This document shows, piece after piece, positions 1 to 9,499 of a stretch of 64,000 bases of DNA. The notes beneath the pieces are model-generated. The model did not search any database. It had not been told where the DNA came from and saw only the letters and a list, made by a program, of their open reading frames with translations. The position numbers and the translations under genes are program-made. The stretch is from Clostridiales bacterium (GTDB lineage Bacteria > Bacillota > Clostridia > Christensenellales > Borkfalkiaceae), in the NCBI GenBank assembly GCA_015055615.1, contig SVHT01000005.1:62001-126000 (forward strand), read 5' to 3'. Position 1 is the stretch's first letter; each line of letters begins with the position of its first letter.

Positions 1-1
1 C

Positions 2-1495
2 GGGTACGTATTTGCGATTTATCTTATCGTATACGATTCCCCGGCGGCGTTTGCCTTGCAGTCTGCGATTGCGGTGTTAGAGATTGTCGTGGTGTTGTAC
101 TTGATTAACAAGCACGATAGACCGACGTCGAGATTGAATTGGATTTTGCTGATTATGATTGCGCCGATTATTGGCGTGCCCGGATATTTGTTGTTTGGCG
201 ACGGCAAGCCCACGCGTAAAATGCTGAAAAAAATCAACGCGTCCAAAGAAGAAATTCGAGCGCAGAAAGCGCAGGCGCTTATAAAAGACGGCTCTGTAAC
301 GGATAATAGCAACGAAAATCAAGCTTGTGAAAACGGCATTGAGCATTATCTTTGCGAAGGCTTTGGCTACCGCCCCTATTATAACGGCGACGTCACCTAT
401 TATGAAAATGGCGAAAAGATGTTCCCAGAGATGCTTTCCGCGCTCGATAGTGCGGAAAAATATATTTTGCTCGATTATTTTATCATCGCCAACGGTAAGA
501 TGTGGGAAGAGATATTAAAACGCTTGCTCCAAAAAGCGGAGCAGGGGGTAAAGATACGCATTATATACGACGATTTTGGGTGTATGATGACCTTGCCGCC
601 CAACTATGACCGCTATTTGGAAACGTTGCATGAAAATATCCGTTGCTTGACCTTTAATAACGTCGTACCCTTTTTCGCCGTGCGTATGAACAACCGAGAT
701 CACCGCAAAATTTTGGTGGTGGACGGTAAAACGGCGTTTACGGGGGGGATAAACCTCGCCGACGAATATATCAACGAGAAAAAACGTTTTGGGTATTGGA
801 AGGATACGGGGATAAAAATTACGGGGGAAAGCGTACAGTCGTTTGTGGATATGTTCCTTTGCACTTGGAACGCTTTTCGCAAAGACAAAGAGGACGCGGG
901 TTGGTATTTACCGCCCTTACAAGAACGGGACGGGACGCAAAACGAAGAGAAGTTCGTCATACAGCCTTATGAAAATTCTCCCTTGCTTAGAACAAGCGCG
1001 AGTGAGGCGGTGTACGCGGACATGATTCAGCGCGCAAAGCGTTATATTTATATCTTCACGCCCTATTTGATTTTGGGGGATTATTTGCGGACGGAGCTCT
1101 TAATGGCGGCGCGGCGCGGTGTGGACGTGCGTATCGTCGTACCGGGGATTCCCGATAAGAAGATGACCTATCGTCTTACGCGCGCAAATTATCCGTTGCT
1201 GATGAAGGCGGGTGTTAAGATATACGAATATACGCCCGGGTTTATCCACGCAAAGGGGATGGTTTGCGACGACGAATACGCCGTAGTCGGTACGGCAAAT
1301 TTTGATTACCGCAGCTTGTATTTCCACTTTGAGGACGGGGTGTATTTCACCAAAAAGTCGGCGGTAGCGGCGGCGAAACGGGATGCGGACGAGGTCTTTG
1401 CCGTATCCAAGCTTTGTACGAAGGAGAACACGAAACGCAGTATGGTTGGACGGTTGTTTGATTCGGTATTGTGTGTATTTGAAACAATGTTTTAA
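2..1495 (+). CDS. cls: Cardiolipin synthase (PLD family), 5' end cut by the window
   Basis: Phospholipase D superfamily enzyme that condenses phosphatidylglycerol to cardiolipin at the membrane. The frame is open from base 2, so the true start lies outside; the visible start reads as a hydrophobic helix. A second hydrophobic segment follows the LINKHDRP stretch, as in the PLDc_N domain. Two HxK(x4)D motifs are visible: HRKILVVDG about 216 codons and HAKGMVCDD about 398 codons after position 56. Both are complete, so the enzyme should be active. The zinc-ribbon gene follows after 22 bases. Family assignment is firm; the exact substrate is inferred. Confidence 0.9.
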   Translation, partial: GYVFAIYLIVYDSPAAFALQSAIAVLEIVVVLYLINKHDRPTSRLNWILLIMIAPIIGVPGYLLFGDGKPTRKMLKKINASKEEIRAQKAQALIKDGSVTDNSNENQACENGIEHYLCEGFGYRPYYNGDVTYYENGEKMFPEMLSALDSAEKYILLDYFIIANGKMWEEILKRLLQKAEQGVKIRIIYDDFGCMMTLPPNYDRYLETLHENIRCLTFNNVVPFFAVRMNNRDHRKILVVDGKTAFTGGINLADEYINEKKRFGYWKDTGIKITGESVQSFVDMFLCTWNAFRKDKEDAGWYLPPLQERDGTQNEEKFVIQPYENSPLLRTSASEAVYADMIQRAKRYIYIFTPYLILGDYLRTELLMAARRGVDVRIVVPGIPDKKMTYRLTRANYPLLMKAGVKIYEYTPGFIHAKGMVCDDEYAVVGTANFDYRSLYFHFEDGVYFTKKSAVAAAKRDADEVFAVSKLCTKENTKRSMVGRLFDSVLCVFETMF

Positions 1496-1517
1496 GGGAA
1501 ATTGGTAGGAGCGAGCA

Positions 1518-1895
1518 ATGAAAGATAAAAAACCGAAGATGACGAGGAAAGAACGGGAAAAGCAAATGATTGCGGAGATGGAATCGGCGTTGTGGGAAAG
1601 AAAGACGACGGACGGCGAACAGAGCGAACCCGCTGAAAAGAGCGAACCCGCTGAAAAGGAGCCCCCGAAACAGAAAAAGGAAAAACCTGTAAAGGAGCCG
1701 AGCCCCAAAGCGGAACAAAAGCTGCATTGTTCCCGTTGCGGTACGCTGATGGAAAACGGAAAGTGTCCCAACTGCGGGCATTATATTTATATGCCGATGG
1801 ACAAGGAAAAACGCAATAAAATCCGTTGGATTGTGGGCGGGATATGCGTTGTGGCGTTTGCGATTATTTTTGTCATTACGCAGATAAAAAAATAA
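1518..1895 (+). CDS. Small zinc-ribbon protein with C-terminal membrane helix
   Basis: Unrecognised 125-aa protein. The N-terminal half is highly charged (Lys/Glu) and contains a perfect 18-bp tandem duplication (1623-1640 and 1641-1658) that doubles the hexapeptide SEPAEK. A four-cysteine zinc ribbon follows (CSRCG and CPNCG, about residues 76-93), then one hydrophobic helix ending in Lys residues. This suggests a tail-anchored protein with a cytosolic zinc ribbon. An AGGAG site precedes the ATG and a terminator follows directly. It is probably co-transcribed with the cardiolipin synthase. No function is assigned. Confidence 0.7.
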   Translation: MKDKKPKMTRKEREKQMIAEMESALWERKTTDGEQSEPAEKSEPAEKEPPKQKKEKPVKEPSPKAEQKLHCSRCGTLMENGKCPNCGHYIYMPMDKEKRNKIRWIVGGICVVAFAIIFVITQIKK

Positions 1896-1899
1896 GGAA

Positions 1900-1923
1900 A
1901 AAGGGCGGAAACGCTCTTTTTTT
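1900..1923 (+). terminator. Intrinsic terminator after the zinc-ribbon gene
   Basis: An 8-bp stem (1900-1907 with 1912-1919, one G-T wobble) with a GAAA loop is followed by a run of T. It ends the cls operon just before the next promoter. Confidence 0.8.
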
Positions 1924-1974
1924 GTTGGTGTAAAAAAAATTGCGAAAAACCCGAACGAATTTTCGGGGGAAGTG

Positions 1975-2003
1975 TTTACAAACGGCGCATTTTGTGTTAT
2001 AAT
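1975..2003 (+). promoter_or_regulatory. Sigma-A promoter for the yhaO/yhaN-like pair
   Basis: TTTACA (1975-1980), 17-bp spacer, TATAAT (1998-2003), 32 bases before the GTG start at 2036. Confidence 0.8.
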
Positions 2004-2035
2004 ATAAAAACGAAAAAACAGGGGAGAAATTAGGC

Positions 2036-3115
2036 GTGAAAATTATACATACGGGGGATATTCATCTCGGCTCGCCGTTGCGTGGTTTGCCGACGGAGAA
2101 AGCGAAAATTCGCCAAGCGGAAATCGTGGATGGTTTCCGCCGTTTGTGCGCGTATGCGCGTGAAAACGGCGTACAGGCGGTGTTGATCGCAGGGGACTTG
2201 TTCGATGAAGAGCAAACGCTTTCCTCTCTCCGCGCGGACGTTTTGACGGCGGTAGCAAACGCCGCTCCCGTTTGTTTTTTCTACGTTTCCGGTAACCACG
2301 ATGCAAACGTGTTTGCAGGGGAAAATCTGCCCCAAAACCTCTATTTATTTTCCAAAAATCACGGCTGGCACAGTTATGAATTGCCAGAAAGCGTTGCGGT
2401 GACGGGGATAGACGCTTGCAACCTGCGCGAGGACGGGTACGCGGCGTTGCGCCTGCTTCCCGATAGATTTAATATCGTGATGATGCACGGGGATATTGCG
2501 CGCGCGCAAGGTGCGGACAGCGTCAATTTGCAACAGCTCCAAAACCGTCATATCGATTATCTTGCCCTTGGGCATATCCATATTCCAATGATGCAGGCGG
2601 AGCGTTTGGACGGGCGCGGGCGGTATCGGTATTGCGGTTGCCTGGAAGGCAGAGGCTTTGACGAAAGCGGGAAACGGGGATTTTTTCTTTTGGAAGTGCA
2701 AGGGGGACGGCTGGTTAACGAGCAGTTTTTGTCCCTTGCCAAGCGTGACGTCGCCCTGATTCGCGTGGATATTTCGGCGTGCCGTAGTTATTACGACGTG
2801 GAAACGGCGGCCCTTTCCGCTCTTAGTGCGGTAAGGAAAGAGGATATGGTAAAATTGGTGCTGACGGGAAATCATGAGGCGGGTTTACGCAAGGATTTGA
2901 CGTTGCTTTCCACTCGTTTATCCGAACAGTTTTTCCACGTAAAGGTGGTGGACGAGAGCCGCGCGCGCATCGATTACGAACGCTATAAAAACGATTTATC
3001 CGAGCGTGGGGAGTTTGTGCGTGAGGTGGCAAGATACGCCCTTAGCGATAAGCAGCGCGCCGAGATTTTGGACGTGGGCTTGAAAGCGTTGGCGGGGGAG
3101 GATATTGATTTATGA
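2036..3115 (+). CDS. Metallophosphatase DNA exonuclease, YhaO/SbcD-like
   Basis: Calcineurin-like phosphoesterase expected to be the nuclease partner of the ATPase that follows. Metal-binding motifs are in order: GDIHLG (residues 7-12), GDLFD (53-57), GNHD (86-89), MMHGD (near 150) and LGHIH (178-182). The start is GTG at 2036, placed by the promoter and a GGGGAG site upstream. It overlaps the next gene by 4 bases (ATGA), implying coupled translation. The pair resembles Bacillus YhaO/YhaN more than classical SbcD/SbcC because the partner carries membrane helices. The role in DNA double-strand end processing is inferred from the family. Confidence 0.85.
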   Translation: MKIIHTGDIHLGSPLRGLPTEKAKIRQAEIVDGFRRLCAYARENGVQAVLIAGDLFDEEQTLSSLRADVLTAVANAAPVCFFYVSGNHDANVFAGENLPQNLYLFSKNHGWHSYELPESVAVTGIDACNLREDGYAALRLLPDRFNIVMMHGDIARAQGADSVNLQQLQNRHIDYLALGHIHIPMMQAERLDGRGRYRYCGCLEGRGFDESGKRGFFLLEVQGGRLVNEQFLSLAKRDVALIRVDISACRSYYDVETAALSALSAVRKEDMVKLVLTGNHEAGLRKDLTLLSTRLSEQFFHVKVVDESRARIDYERYKNDLSERGEFVREVARYALSDKQRAEILDVGLKALAGEDIDL

Positions 3116-5343
3116 AGATACTCTCTTGCTATATTACGGGGTTTGGGAAATTTAGCAACCAAAACTTTGCCTTTTCCGATTTGACGGTTATCAAAGAGGA
3201 TAACGGTTGGGGAAAGACGACCTTAGCGGCGTTTATCCGCTGTATGCTGTTCGGTATGGAAGCGGGCAGAGGCAAAGCCGTGGAAAATAACGACCGCGCG
3301 CGCTACGCGCCTTGGCAGGGCGGTACGTATGGTGGAACGCTGACTTTTGTTTGTGGTGGCAGACAGTACCGCGTGGAGCGCACGTTCGGCAGAACGCCCG
3401 TGCAAGACGTCGCGCGGGTGTACGACCAAAATAATATGCAATGTTTCGATTTTGGCGAGCGCGCGCAGAATTTGGGCGAGCGCCTTTTTGGCGTGGATGC
3501 CGACAGCTATTCGCGCAGCGTGTATATTCCGCAAGGCGAGATTGAAACGGGCGGTGTTTCCGAGGATATGAAAACGCGCTTGCTTGCCCTTTTGAGCAAC
3601 GGCGGTAACGGCGAGGCGGGGGCGGAGCGCGCTTTGCAAAAGTTAGACGAGGCAGACCGAAAGCTCCGCGCAAAACGCCGTCCCGCTAAGGGGAAATTGG
3701 ACGAGATTGACGAGCGTTTGGACGAAATTGCAAGGTGCAAGGCGGATGCGGACGGAAATGCCGAGCAGGTAAGACGGTTGCGCGCGCAGGCGGCGCAGGC
3801 AGAACAGGATATTTTGCTTTGCAATCAAAAGCTGGACGAATTGGAAAAGCAGACGGAAATTCTTTCGCGCAAAAACGAGCTCGTCGTGGCGAAGGATATG
3901 CAAACGCGCTTGCAGACGGCAAGAGAAGAGCTTAGCGTGTTGCGCGCCTTTTTCGGCGGTCACGACCCCGCTACGCTGAACGTGGAGGGGTTGCAAGCCG
4001 CCGTGGGCGAGTTGTATCAATGGAAGGATAGACTGCGGGAGTTGGAAGGACGGCTCGCTACGCCCATGACGGGGGAAGAAAGCGAACTCCGCGCGAAAAT
4101 TACCGCTTGCGAAAAAAATCTTGCCTCCTACGACGAGATTTTGGCGAAACAGGGCGAGAATAAGGAACGCAAACCCAAGGGCAAAAAAATCGTGCCCAAA
4201 GTCACCCGCCGTATGCGTTGGCTGTTGATTTTGTCGGTGGCGGTGGCGATTATCGGCGCGGCGCTTGCGCCCACGATATTGGCGCTGGGGCTTAGTTTGC
4301 TCGGGGTTGGCTCGGTGGGTATGGTGTTCGTGTTTTTGCGTATTTTACCCCGTTATGAGCGGACGGAAACGGCGGAGAAAGGGACGTCCACAGAGGACGA
4401 GGTTGCGCGGTTGTACGACGAAACCTATGCAGAGTGGACGGAATTAAAAAAGCAACTTTCGCAACTTTCGGGAACCGCGCAAGGCGCAAGCGAGGGATAT
4501 GCTCCCTCCTTCGATAGGGACGCCACGGAAAAGGAACGCGCGGAGTTAAGAGAGAAAATACGCGTGAAAGAACAAGCCGTGGAGGGATTTTTGCGCAATT
4601 TTGCGTTTGCGGAAACGTACGATCATCGCGCGTCCTTGCAGATACTCCGCGAGAATATCGTTCGCTATGGCGTTTGCGAAAAGACGGTGCAGGAATACGA
4701 GGCGCGTTTGCAGGGGTATTCCGAGGAAGAAATTTTGGCGATAGATACGCAAACGGACGGGGACGTGTCGGCATTGCGGGCGCAAAAACAGGCTTGGGGA
4801 GATAAAAAAGAAGAGCTGTTGAACGCGCGTAGCGATTGTCTTAGTCGCGCGGAATATTTGGAGGCGCAGTTGGACAAGGCGGCGCTCTTGACCGAAGAGA
4901 GTGTGTTGATAGAGGAAAAGGCGCGCTTGGAAGAGCGACACCGCGCGATTTTGGCGGCGAGAGAAATTTTGCTCAAAGCCAAAGAAAATATGGCGGCGCG
5001 GTATCTCGACCCCGTGGAAAAGGGTTGTCGGTATTATCTTGGCGTATTGCAGGGCGCAGACAATTTGCGTTTTGCGGCGGACGGCACGCCCGTGTACGAG
5101 GAAAAGGGCGCGTTTCGGACGCTGGGGTATTACAGCGTAGGTTCTAGGGAATTGGTGGGGCTTTGTACCCGCATAGCGCTTGCGGACGCGGTGTTTAAAA
5201 GGGAATTGCCCGTGCTTGTTTTAGACGACCCGTTCGTCAATTTAGACGACGTCCGTACCGAGCGGGCAAAGGCGCTCGTAAAAGAGCTTGCCAAGCGGTA
5301 TCAAATTATCTACTTGACCTGCAAGAGCGAAAGAAGAATATAG
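3112..5343 (+). CDS. SMC-like ATPase with internal membrane helices, YhaN/SbcC-like
   Basis: 743-aa ABC-type ATPase paired with the upstream nuclease. Walker A is EDNGWGKTTL (about residues 29-38); Walker B is VLVLDDPFVNLDD (about 702-714), preceded by the signature-like GSRELVGL. Between them lie two coiled-coil arms interrupted by two adjacent hydrophobic helices at about residues 370-412, after a basic stretch. That feature marks Bacillus YhaN-type proteins and suggests anchoring to the membrane. Two coiled-coil arms flank the helices, where SbcC would have its zinc hook; no CxxC hook is visible. DNA-repair role inferred. Confidence 0.82.
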   Translation: MKILSCYITGFGKFSNQNFAFSDLTVIKEDNGWGKTTLAAFIRCMLFGMEAGRGKAVENNDRARYAPWQGGTYGGTLTFVCGGRQYRVERTFGRTPVQDVARVYDQNNMQCFDFGERAQNLGERLFGVDADSYSRSVYIPQGEIETGGVSEDMKTRLLALLSNGGNGEAGAERALQKLDEADRKLRAKRRPAKGKLDEIDERLDEIARCKADADGNAEQVRRLRAQAAQAEQDILLCNQKLDELEKQTEILSRKNELVVAKDMQTRLQTAREELSVLRAFFGGHDPATLNVEGLQAAVGELYQWKDRLRELEGRLATPMTGEESELRAKITACEKNLASYDEILAKQGENKERKPKGKKIVPKVTRRMRWLLILSVAVAIIGAALAPTILALGLSLLGVGSVGMVFVFLRILPRYERTETAEKGTSTEDEVARLYDETYAEWTELKKQLSQLSGTAQGASEGYAPSFDRDATEKERAELREKIRVKEQAVEGFLRNFAFAETYDHRASLQILRENIVRYGVCEKTVQEYEARLQGYSEEEILAIDTQTDGDVSALRAQKQAWGDKKEELLNARSDCLSRAEYLEAQLDKAALLTEESVLIEEKARLEERHRAILAAREILLKAKENMAARYLDPVEKGCRYYLGVLQGADNLRFAADGTPVYEEKGAFRTLGYYSVGSRELVGLCTRIALADAVFKRELPVLVLDDPFVNLDDVRTERAKALVKELAKRYQIIYLTCKSERRI

Positions 5344-5357
5344 AGAATATCAAAGAT

Positions 5358-5391
5358 GAAATTTCCGTGAAAGCGCGGAAATTTCTTTTTT
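5358..5391 (+). terminator. Intrinsic terminator after the yhaN-like gene
   Basis: A perfect 10-bp stem (5358-5367 with 5376-5385), an 8-base loop and six T. Confidence 0.85.
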
Positions 5392-5397
5392 GAACGG

Positions 5398-5426
5398 TTG
5401 ACTTTATTCCTAAAAAGGAATAAAAT
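5398..5426 (+). promoter_or_regulatory. Promoter of the ABC exporter with an inverted-repeat operator
   Basis: TTGACT (5398-5403), 17-bp spacer, TAAAAT (5421-5426). The spacer is filled by an 8-bp inverted repeat, TTTATTCC (5403-5410) and GGAATAAA (5417-5424), six bases apart. Its position between and over the core elements suggests a repressor site. The regulator is not adjacent. Confidence 0.7.
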
Positions 5427-5464
5427 GAAACTATTAAGGTTAGAGTAGCAAAGAGGTAGTACAA

Positions 5465-7276
5465 ATGTCGAGAGAAAAAGCAAAACAAGCGGGGACGATA
5501 CGGACGCTATTAAAGAGCGTGCGACAGTATAAAAAACCGTCGCTTATCACCCCGATTTTTATGGCGGTCGAGGCCTTTTGCGAGTGTTTAATTCCCTTTT
5601 TCATGGCGCTGATGATTGCAAAAATCAACGTAGACGGGATTACTTCGCAACAAGCAATGAGGCGTATTTTAACGTATGGCGGCGTCATGGTGGGATTGGC
5701 GATTTTGTCGATGACCAGCGGGGTTATGGCAGGGCGGTTTGCCGCAACGGCAAGCTGTGGTTTCGCCGCGAATTTGCGCCACGATTTGTTCTATAAGGTA
5801 CAGAAATTTTCCTTTTCTAACGTCGATAAGTTTTCGACGTCGTCCCTCGTTACCCGTGTGACGACGGACGTTACCAACGTACAGCAATCCTATCAGATGT
5901 GTTTGCGTATCGTTATCCGCGTGCCCTTGCAATTTTTGTTTGCGATAATGATGAGCTTTATCATCAACCCGAAACTCGCGTGGATTTTCTTGGCAATCGT
6001 GCCTATTTTGGGGGTACTGCTGATTGCGATTATGCGCTTTGTAATGCCCTTTTTCAGAAAGATTTTCAAAAAATACGATGCGCTCAACAATTCCGTGCAG
6101 GAAAACGTGGGCGGTATCCGCGTTGTCAAATCTTTCGTGCGCGAAGACCACGAAACGAAGAAGTTTGAAAAGGCGGCGGGAGAAGTTAGAAACGACTTCA
6201 CGAAAGCGGAAAAAATCCTCGCGCTCAACAACCCGATAATGACCTTTTTCATCAACGTGGCGGCGACCTTGATAGCCTTTTTCTCGGTGTATGCGATTGT
6301 GGATAAGACCCATTGGGCGGCGTATAAGGGCTTTGGGGCGGGACAGCTTTCTGCGCTCATTTCCTACGGGATACAGATGCTGTCCTGTCTTATGATGTTC
6401 TCGATGATTTTCGTTATGCTGTCGATGTCGATTGAATCGGCTCGCCGTATTGCGGAGGTGCTTAACGAGGAATCGGATATCGTCAGCCCCGAAAACGGCG
6501 TTACGGAAGTCAAGGACGGTTCTATCCGTTTTGAAAACGTCAACTTTAAATATTCCGCAAAGGCGGCGAAATTTGCCCTCTCGGATATCGATTTGGATAT
6601 CAAATCGGGCGAAACGGTGGGTATTTTAGGGGGTACGGGCTCGTCGAAAACGACCTTGATACAGCTTATCCCCCGTCTGTACGACGCGACCGAGGGGGAA
6701 GTGTACGTCGGCGGGATCAACGTAAAAGACTACGATTTGGATACCCTCCGCCGTGAGGTTTCCGTCGTTTTGCAAAAGAACGTGCTCTTTTCGGGTACGA
6801 TTAAGGAAAATCTGCGTTGGGGGGACGAAAACGCAACGGACGAGGAAATTGAACGGGTGTGCAAATTGGCGCAGGCGGACGAATTTATCCGCTCTTTCCC
6901 CGACGGGTACGACCATTATATCGAGGCGGGCGGGACCAACGTTTCGGGCGGTCAAAAGCAACGGCTTTGTATCGCAAGAGCCTTGCTTAGAAAGCCCAAA
7001 GTATTGATTTTGGACGATTCGACGTCGGCGGTAGATACCAAGACGGACGCGTTAATTCGTCACGCGTTTGCCCAAGAAATCCCCAACACGACGAAAATTA
7101 TCATTGCCCAACGTGTGGCGTCCGTGGAAAGCGCGGACAAAATTCTGCTCCTGGACGGCGGTAAAATCGTCGCCTGCGGTAACCATAGCGAGCTGATGAA
7201 AAACAGCGCGATTTACCGTGAGATTTACGAGGCGCAGACCAAGGGAAAGGAAAGCGAAGAAGGGGGTGAGGCGTAA
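5465..7276 (+). CDS. ABC exporter half-transporter, degenerate ATP site subunit
   Basis: 603-aa type IV ABC exporter subunit: a six-helix membrane domain (about 1-330) and a nucleotide-binding domain with Walker A GGTGSSKTT (near 387), signature VSGGQ (near 493) and Walker B LILDDSTSAVD. The residue after the Walker B Asp is Asp, not the catalytic Glu, which in heterodimeric exporters such as BmrCD or TM287/288 marks the non-hydrolysing site. Its stop overlaps the next ATG by one base, so both subunits are made together. Substrate is unknown; drug or lipid export is the family norm. Confidence 0.88.
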   Translation: MSREKAKQAGTIRTLLKSVRQYKKPSLITPIFMAVEAFCECLIPFFMALMIAKINVDGITSQQAMRRILTYGGVMVGLAILSMTSGVMAGRFAATASCGFAANLRHDLFYKVQKFSFSNVDKFSTSSLVTRVTTDVTNVQQSYQMCLRIVIRVPLQFLFAIMMSFIINPKLAWIFLAIVPILGVLLIAIMRFVMPFFRKIFKKYDALNNSVQENVGGIRVVKSFVREDHETKKFEKAAGEVRNDFTKAEKILALNNPIMTFFINVAATLIAFFSVYAIVDKTHWAAYKGFGAGQLSALISYGIQMLSCLMMFSMIFVMLSMSIESARRIAEVLNEESDIVSPENGVTEVKDGSIRFENVNFKYSAKAAKFALSDIDLDIKSGETVGILGGTGSSKTTLIQLIPRLYDATEGEVYVGGINVKDYDLDTLRREVSVVLQKNVLFSGTIKENLRWGDENATDEEIERVCKLAQADEFIRSFPDGYDHYIEAGGTNVSGGQKQRLCIARALLRKPKVLILDDSTSAVDTKTDALIRHAFAQEIPNTTKIIIAQRVASVESADKILLLDGGKIVACGNHSELMKNSAIYREIYEAQTKGKESEEGGEA

Positions 7277-9267
7277 TGGCACAAGCGACGACAAGAAAAC
7301 CCGTTATGCCCAAAGGCCCTATGCGCGGTCGGGGCATGCCCATACCCAAGGGTATGATTAAAAAGGGCACCCTCAAACGCCTTTTGAAAACGGTGTTTAA
7401 ATATTACAAGTGGCGTATGATTTTCGCTTTGCTTTGCATTGCAATCAGTTCGGTCGGCAGTTTGGTTTCGTCCGTGTTTATGGTTTCTATCGTGGACGAC
7501 GTTATCATGCCTGCAATTGGGAAAGACGGAACAGGTTGGACTCTCCTACTTCAAAACCGATTGATAAACTTGGTTATTATGATGATTACGGTGTACGGCG
7601 CGGTCATTTTGGCGTCGTTCACGTATACGCGGATTATGGCGACGGTTACCCAAGGCATGCTGTACCATTTGCGTACCGATATGTTTGCAAAAATGCAAAA
7701 ATTGCCGATTAAGTACTTTGATACGCACGCGCACGGCGATATTATGAGTACCTACACCAACGACACGGACGCAACCCGTCAGCTAATCGGACAGAGCTTG
7801 CCTACGCTACTTAGCAGTTCGCTGACGCTCATTACGACGATTGTTTTGATGACGTATTACAGCTTTTGGCTGTTTTTGGTGGTGCTCGTATCGACCTTTG
7901 CGATGACGTTCGTCGTCAAGAAAATCGGTGGCGGTAGCGCGAAATATATGGTGGCGCAACAGACTTCCCTTGCCCAAGAAGAGGGCTTTATGGAAGAGAT
8001 GATGAAAGGGCAAAAGGTCGTCAAAGTCTTTACGCACGAGGAAAGGGCGAAGGAAGATTTTGAAAAGCTCAACCAAAAGTTGTTTAAGGACAGCGAAAAA
8101 GCGCACGTGTACGGCAACGTATTAGGACCTATCCTTGGTAATATCGGCAATATCACCTACGTATTGATAGCGATTGTGGGCGGGGCGCTGTTTGCGCTCG
8201 GCGCAAAGAACGTGAGCTTTGGCTCGTTGCTCTTTAACGGGAGTTCGCTCCTTGGTATCGGCGTTATCGTGGCGTTTTTGGGTATGTCCAGAAACTTCAC
8301 GCAGATTGTCAACCAAACCTCGCAACAGGTATCGATGATTGCCATGGGCTTGGCAGGGGCGAGCCGTGTGTTTACGCTCATGGACGAAGAGCCCGAGCAA
8401 GACGAGGGGTACGTTACCCTTGTGAACGCGAAACGCGACGAAGACGGTAACCTTACGGAAACCACGGAGCGTACGGGGCTGTGGGCGTGGAAACATTACC
8501 ATAAGGCGGACGGAAAGACGACGTATACGCAGCTGCAAGGGGATATCGTTATGGATATGGTAGATTTTTCCTACGTGCCCGAAAAGCAGGTATTGACGGA
8601 CGTCACGCTGTACGCAAAGCCCGGACAGAAGATTGCCTTCGTCGGCGCGACGGGGGCGGGGAAGACCACGATTACCAACCTTATCAATCGTTTCTACGAT
8701 ATCGCGGACGGCAAAATCCGTTACGACGGTATCAATATCAATAAAATCCGCAAAGAGGACCTTCGCCGTTCGCTTGGTATCGTTTTGCAAGATACCAATT
8801 TGTTCACGGGTACGGTTATGGAGAATATCCGCTACGGGCGATTGGACGCGACGGACGAAGAGTGTATCGAGGCGGCAAAGCTCGCCAATGCGGACGATTT
8901 TATCTGCCGTTTGCCCGACGGGTATAACACGATGCTCACGAACAACGGCGCAAACCTTTCGCAAGGTCAAAGACAGCTTTTGTCCATTGCCCGCGCGGCG
9001 GTGGCGGACGCGCCCGCTATGATTTTGGACGAAGCGACCTCGTCTATCGATACCCGCACGGAGGCGCTCGTCAACGACGGTATGGATAAGCTGATGCACG
9101 GCAGAACGGTTTTCGTTATCGCGCACCGACTTTCTACCGTCCGTAATTCCAACGCCATTATGGTTTTGGACCACGGCAGAATTATCGAGCGTGGCACGCA
9201 CGAACAGTTGCTCGAACAGAAGGGGACGTATTATCAGCTCTATACGGGTGCTTTCGAATTAGAATAA
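7276..9267 (+). CDS. ABC exporter half-transporter, catalytic subunit
   Basis: 663-aa partner of the preceding subunit. It has a basic, Gly/Pro/Met-rich N-terminal tail of about 35 residues, then six membrane helices, then an ATPase domain with Walker A GATGAGKTT (near 456), signature LSQGQ and Walker B MILDEATSSID, which keeps the catalytic Glu. A charged linker of about 60 residues (near 375-430) separates the membrane domain from the ATPase, longer than in the partner. The repeat module begins directly at its stop codon, and no terminator is visible before it. Confidence 0.88.
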   Translation: MAQATTRKPVMPKGPMRGRGMPIPKGMIKKGTLKRLLKTVFKYYKWRMIFALLCIAISSVGSLVSSVFMVSIVDDVIMPAIGKDGTGWTLLLQNRLINLVIMMITVYGAVILASFTYTRIMATVTQGMLYHLRTDMFAKMQKLPIKYFDTHAHGDIMSTYTNDTDATRQLIGQSLPTLLSSSLTLITTIVLMTYYSFWLFLVVLVSTFAMTFVVKKIGGGSAKYMVAQQTSLAQEEGFMEEMMKGQKVVKVFTHEERAKEDFEKLNQKLFKDSEKAHVYGNVLGPILGNIGNITYVLIAIVGGALFALGAKNVSFGSLLFNGSSLLGIGVIVAFLGMSRNFTQIVNQTSQQVSMIAMGLAGASRVFTLMDEEPEQDEGYVTLVNAKRDEDGNLTETTERTGLWAWKHYHKADGKTTYTQLQGDIVMDMVDFSYVPEKQVLTDVTLYAKPGQKIAFVGATGAGKTTITNLINRFYDIADGKIRYDGININKIRKEDLRRSLGIVLQDTNLFTGTVMENIRYGRLDATDEECIEAAKLANADDFICRLPDGYNTMLTNNGANLSQGQRQLLSIARAAVADAPAMILDEATSSIDTRTEALVNDGMDKLMHGRTVFVIAHRLSTVRNSNAIMVLDHGRIIERGTHEQLLEQKGTYYQLYTGAFELE

Positions 9268-9401
9268 AAACGACGTATTTGCGTCGCAATACTGCGTTGG
9301 GCTTACGTTTTCCCTCGGTCACGTACGTCTATGTACGCTCCCGTCGGGAAAGCCGCGCCCTCCTTGTCTTGCTCGCATCTCCGCCGTTTTAACTCGACCG
9401 A
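9267..9401. repeat. Intergenic repeat module A, copy 1
   Basis: 135-bp module that begins at the last base of the exporter stop codon. It is found again at 23879-24013 with four differences, all transitions (about 97% identity). It contains an imperfect inverted repeat: TTTTCCC and GGGAAA arms around a core with GTAC palindromes. No credible coding frame. Confidence 0.88.
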
Positions 9402-9499
9402 GTGTTCGTAAAATGCGGTCGACTATGCCTCCAAACGAACGTGGGACATATACACACACGGACGAAAAGACAGTAAAGCTAGCTGCAAGATTATCTTGC
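9384..9499. repeat. Intergenic repeat module B, first tandem unit
   Basis: 116-bp unit, directly repeated at 9500-9615 with six differences, all transitions. Inside is a hairpin CGACCG...CGGTCG around a 15-base loop and, at the end, a near palindrome GCAAGATTATCTTGC. It overlaps the end of module A by 18 bp through the shared stretch with ACTCGACCGA. Confidence 0.9.
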
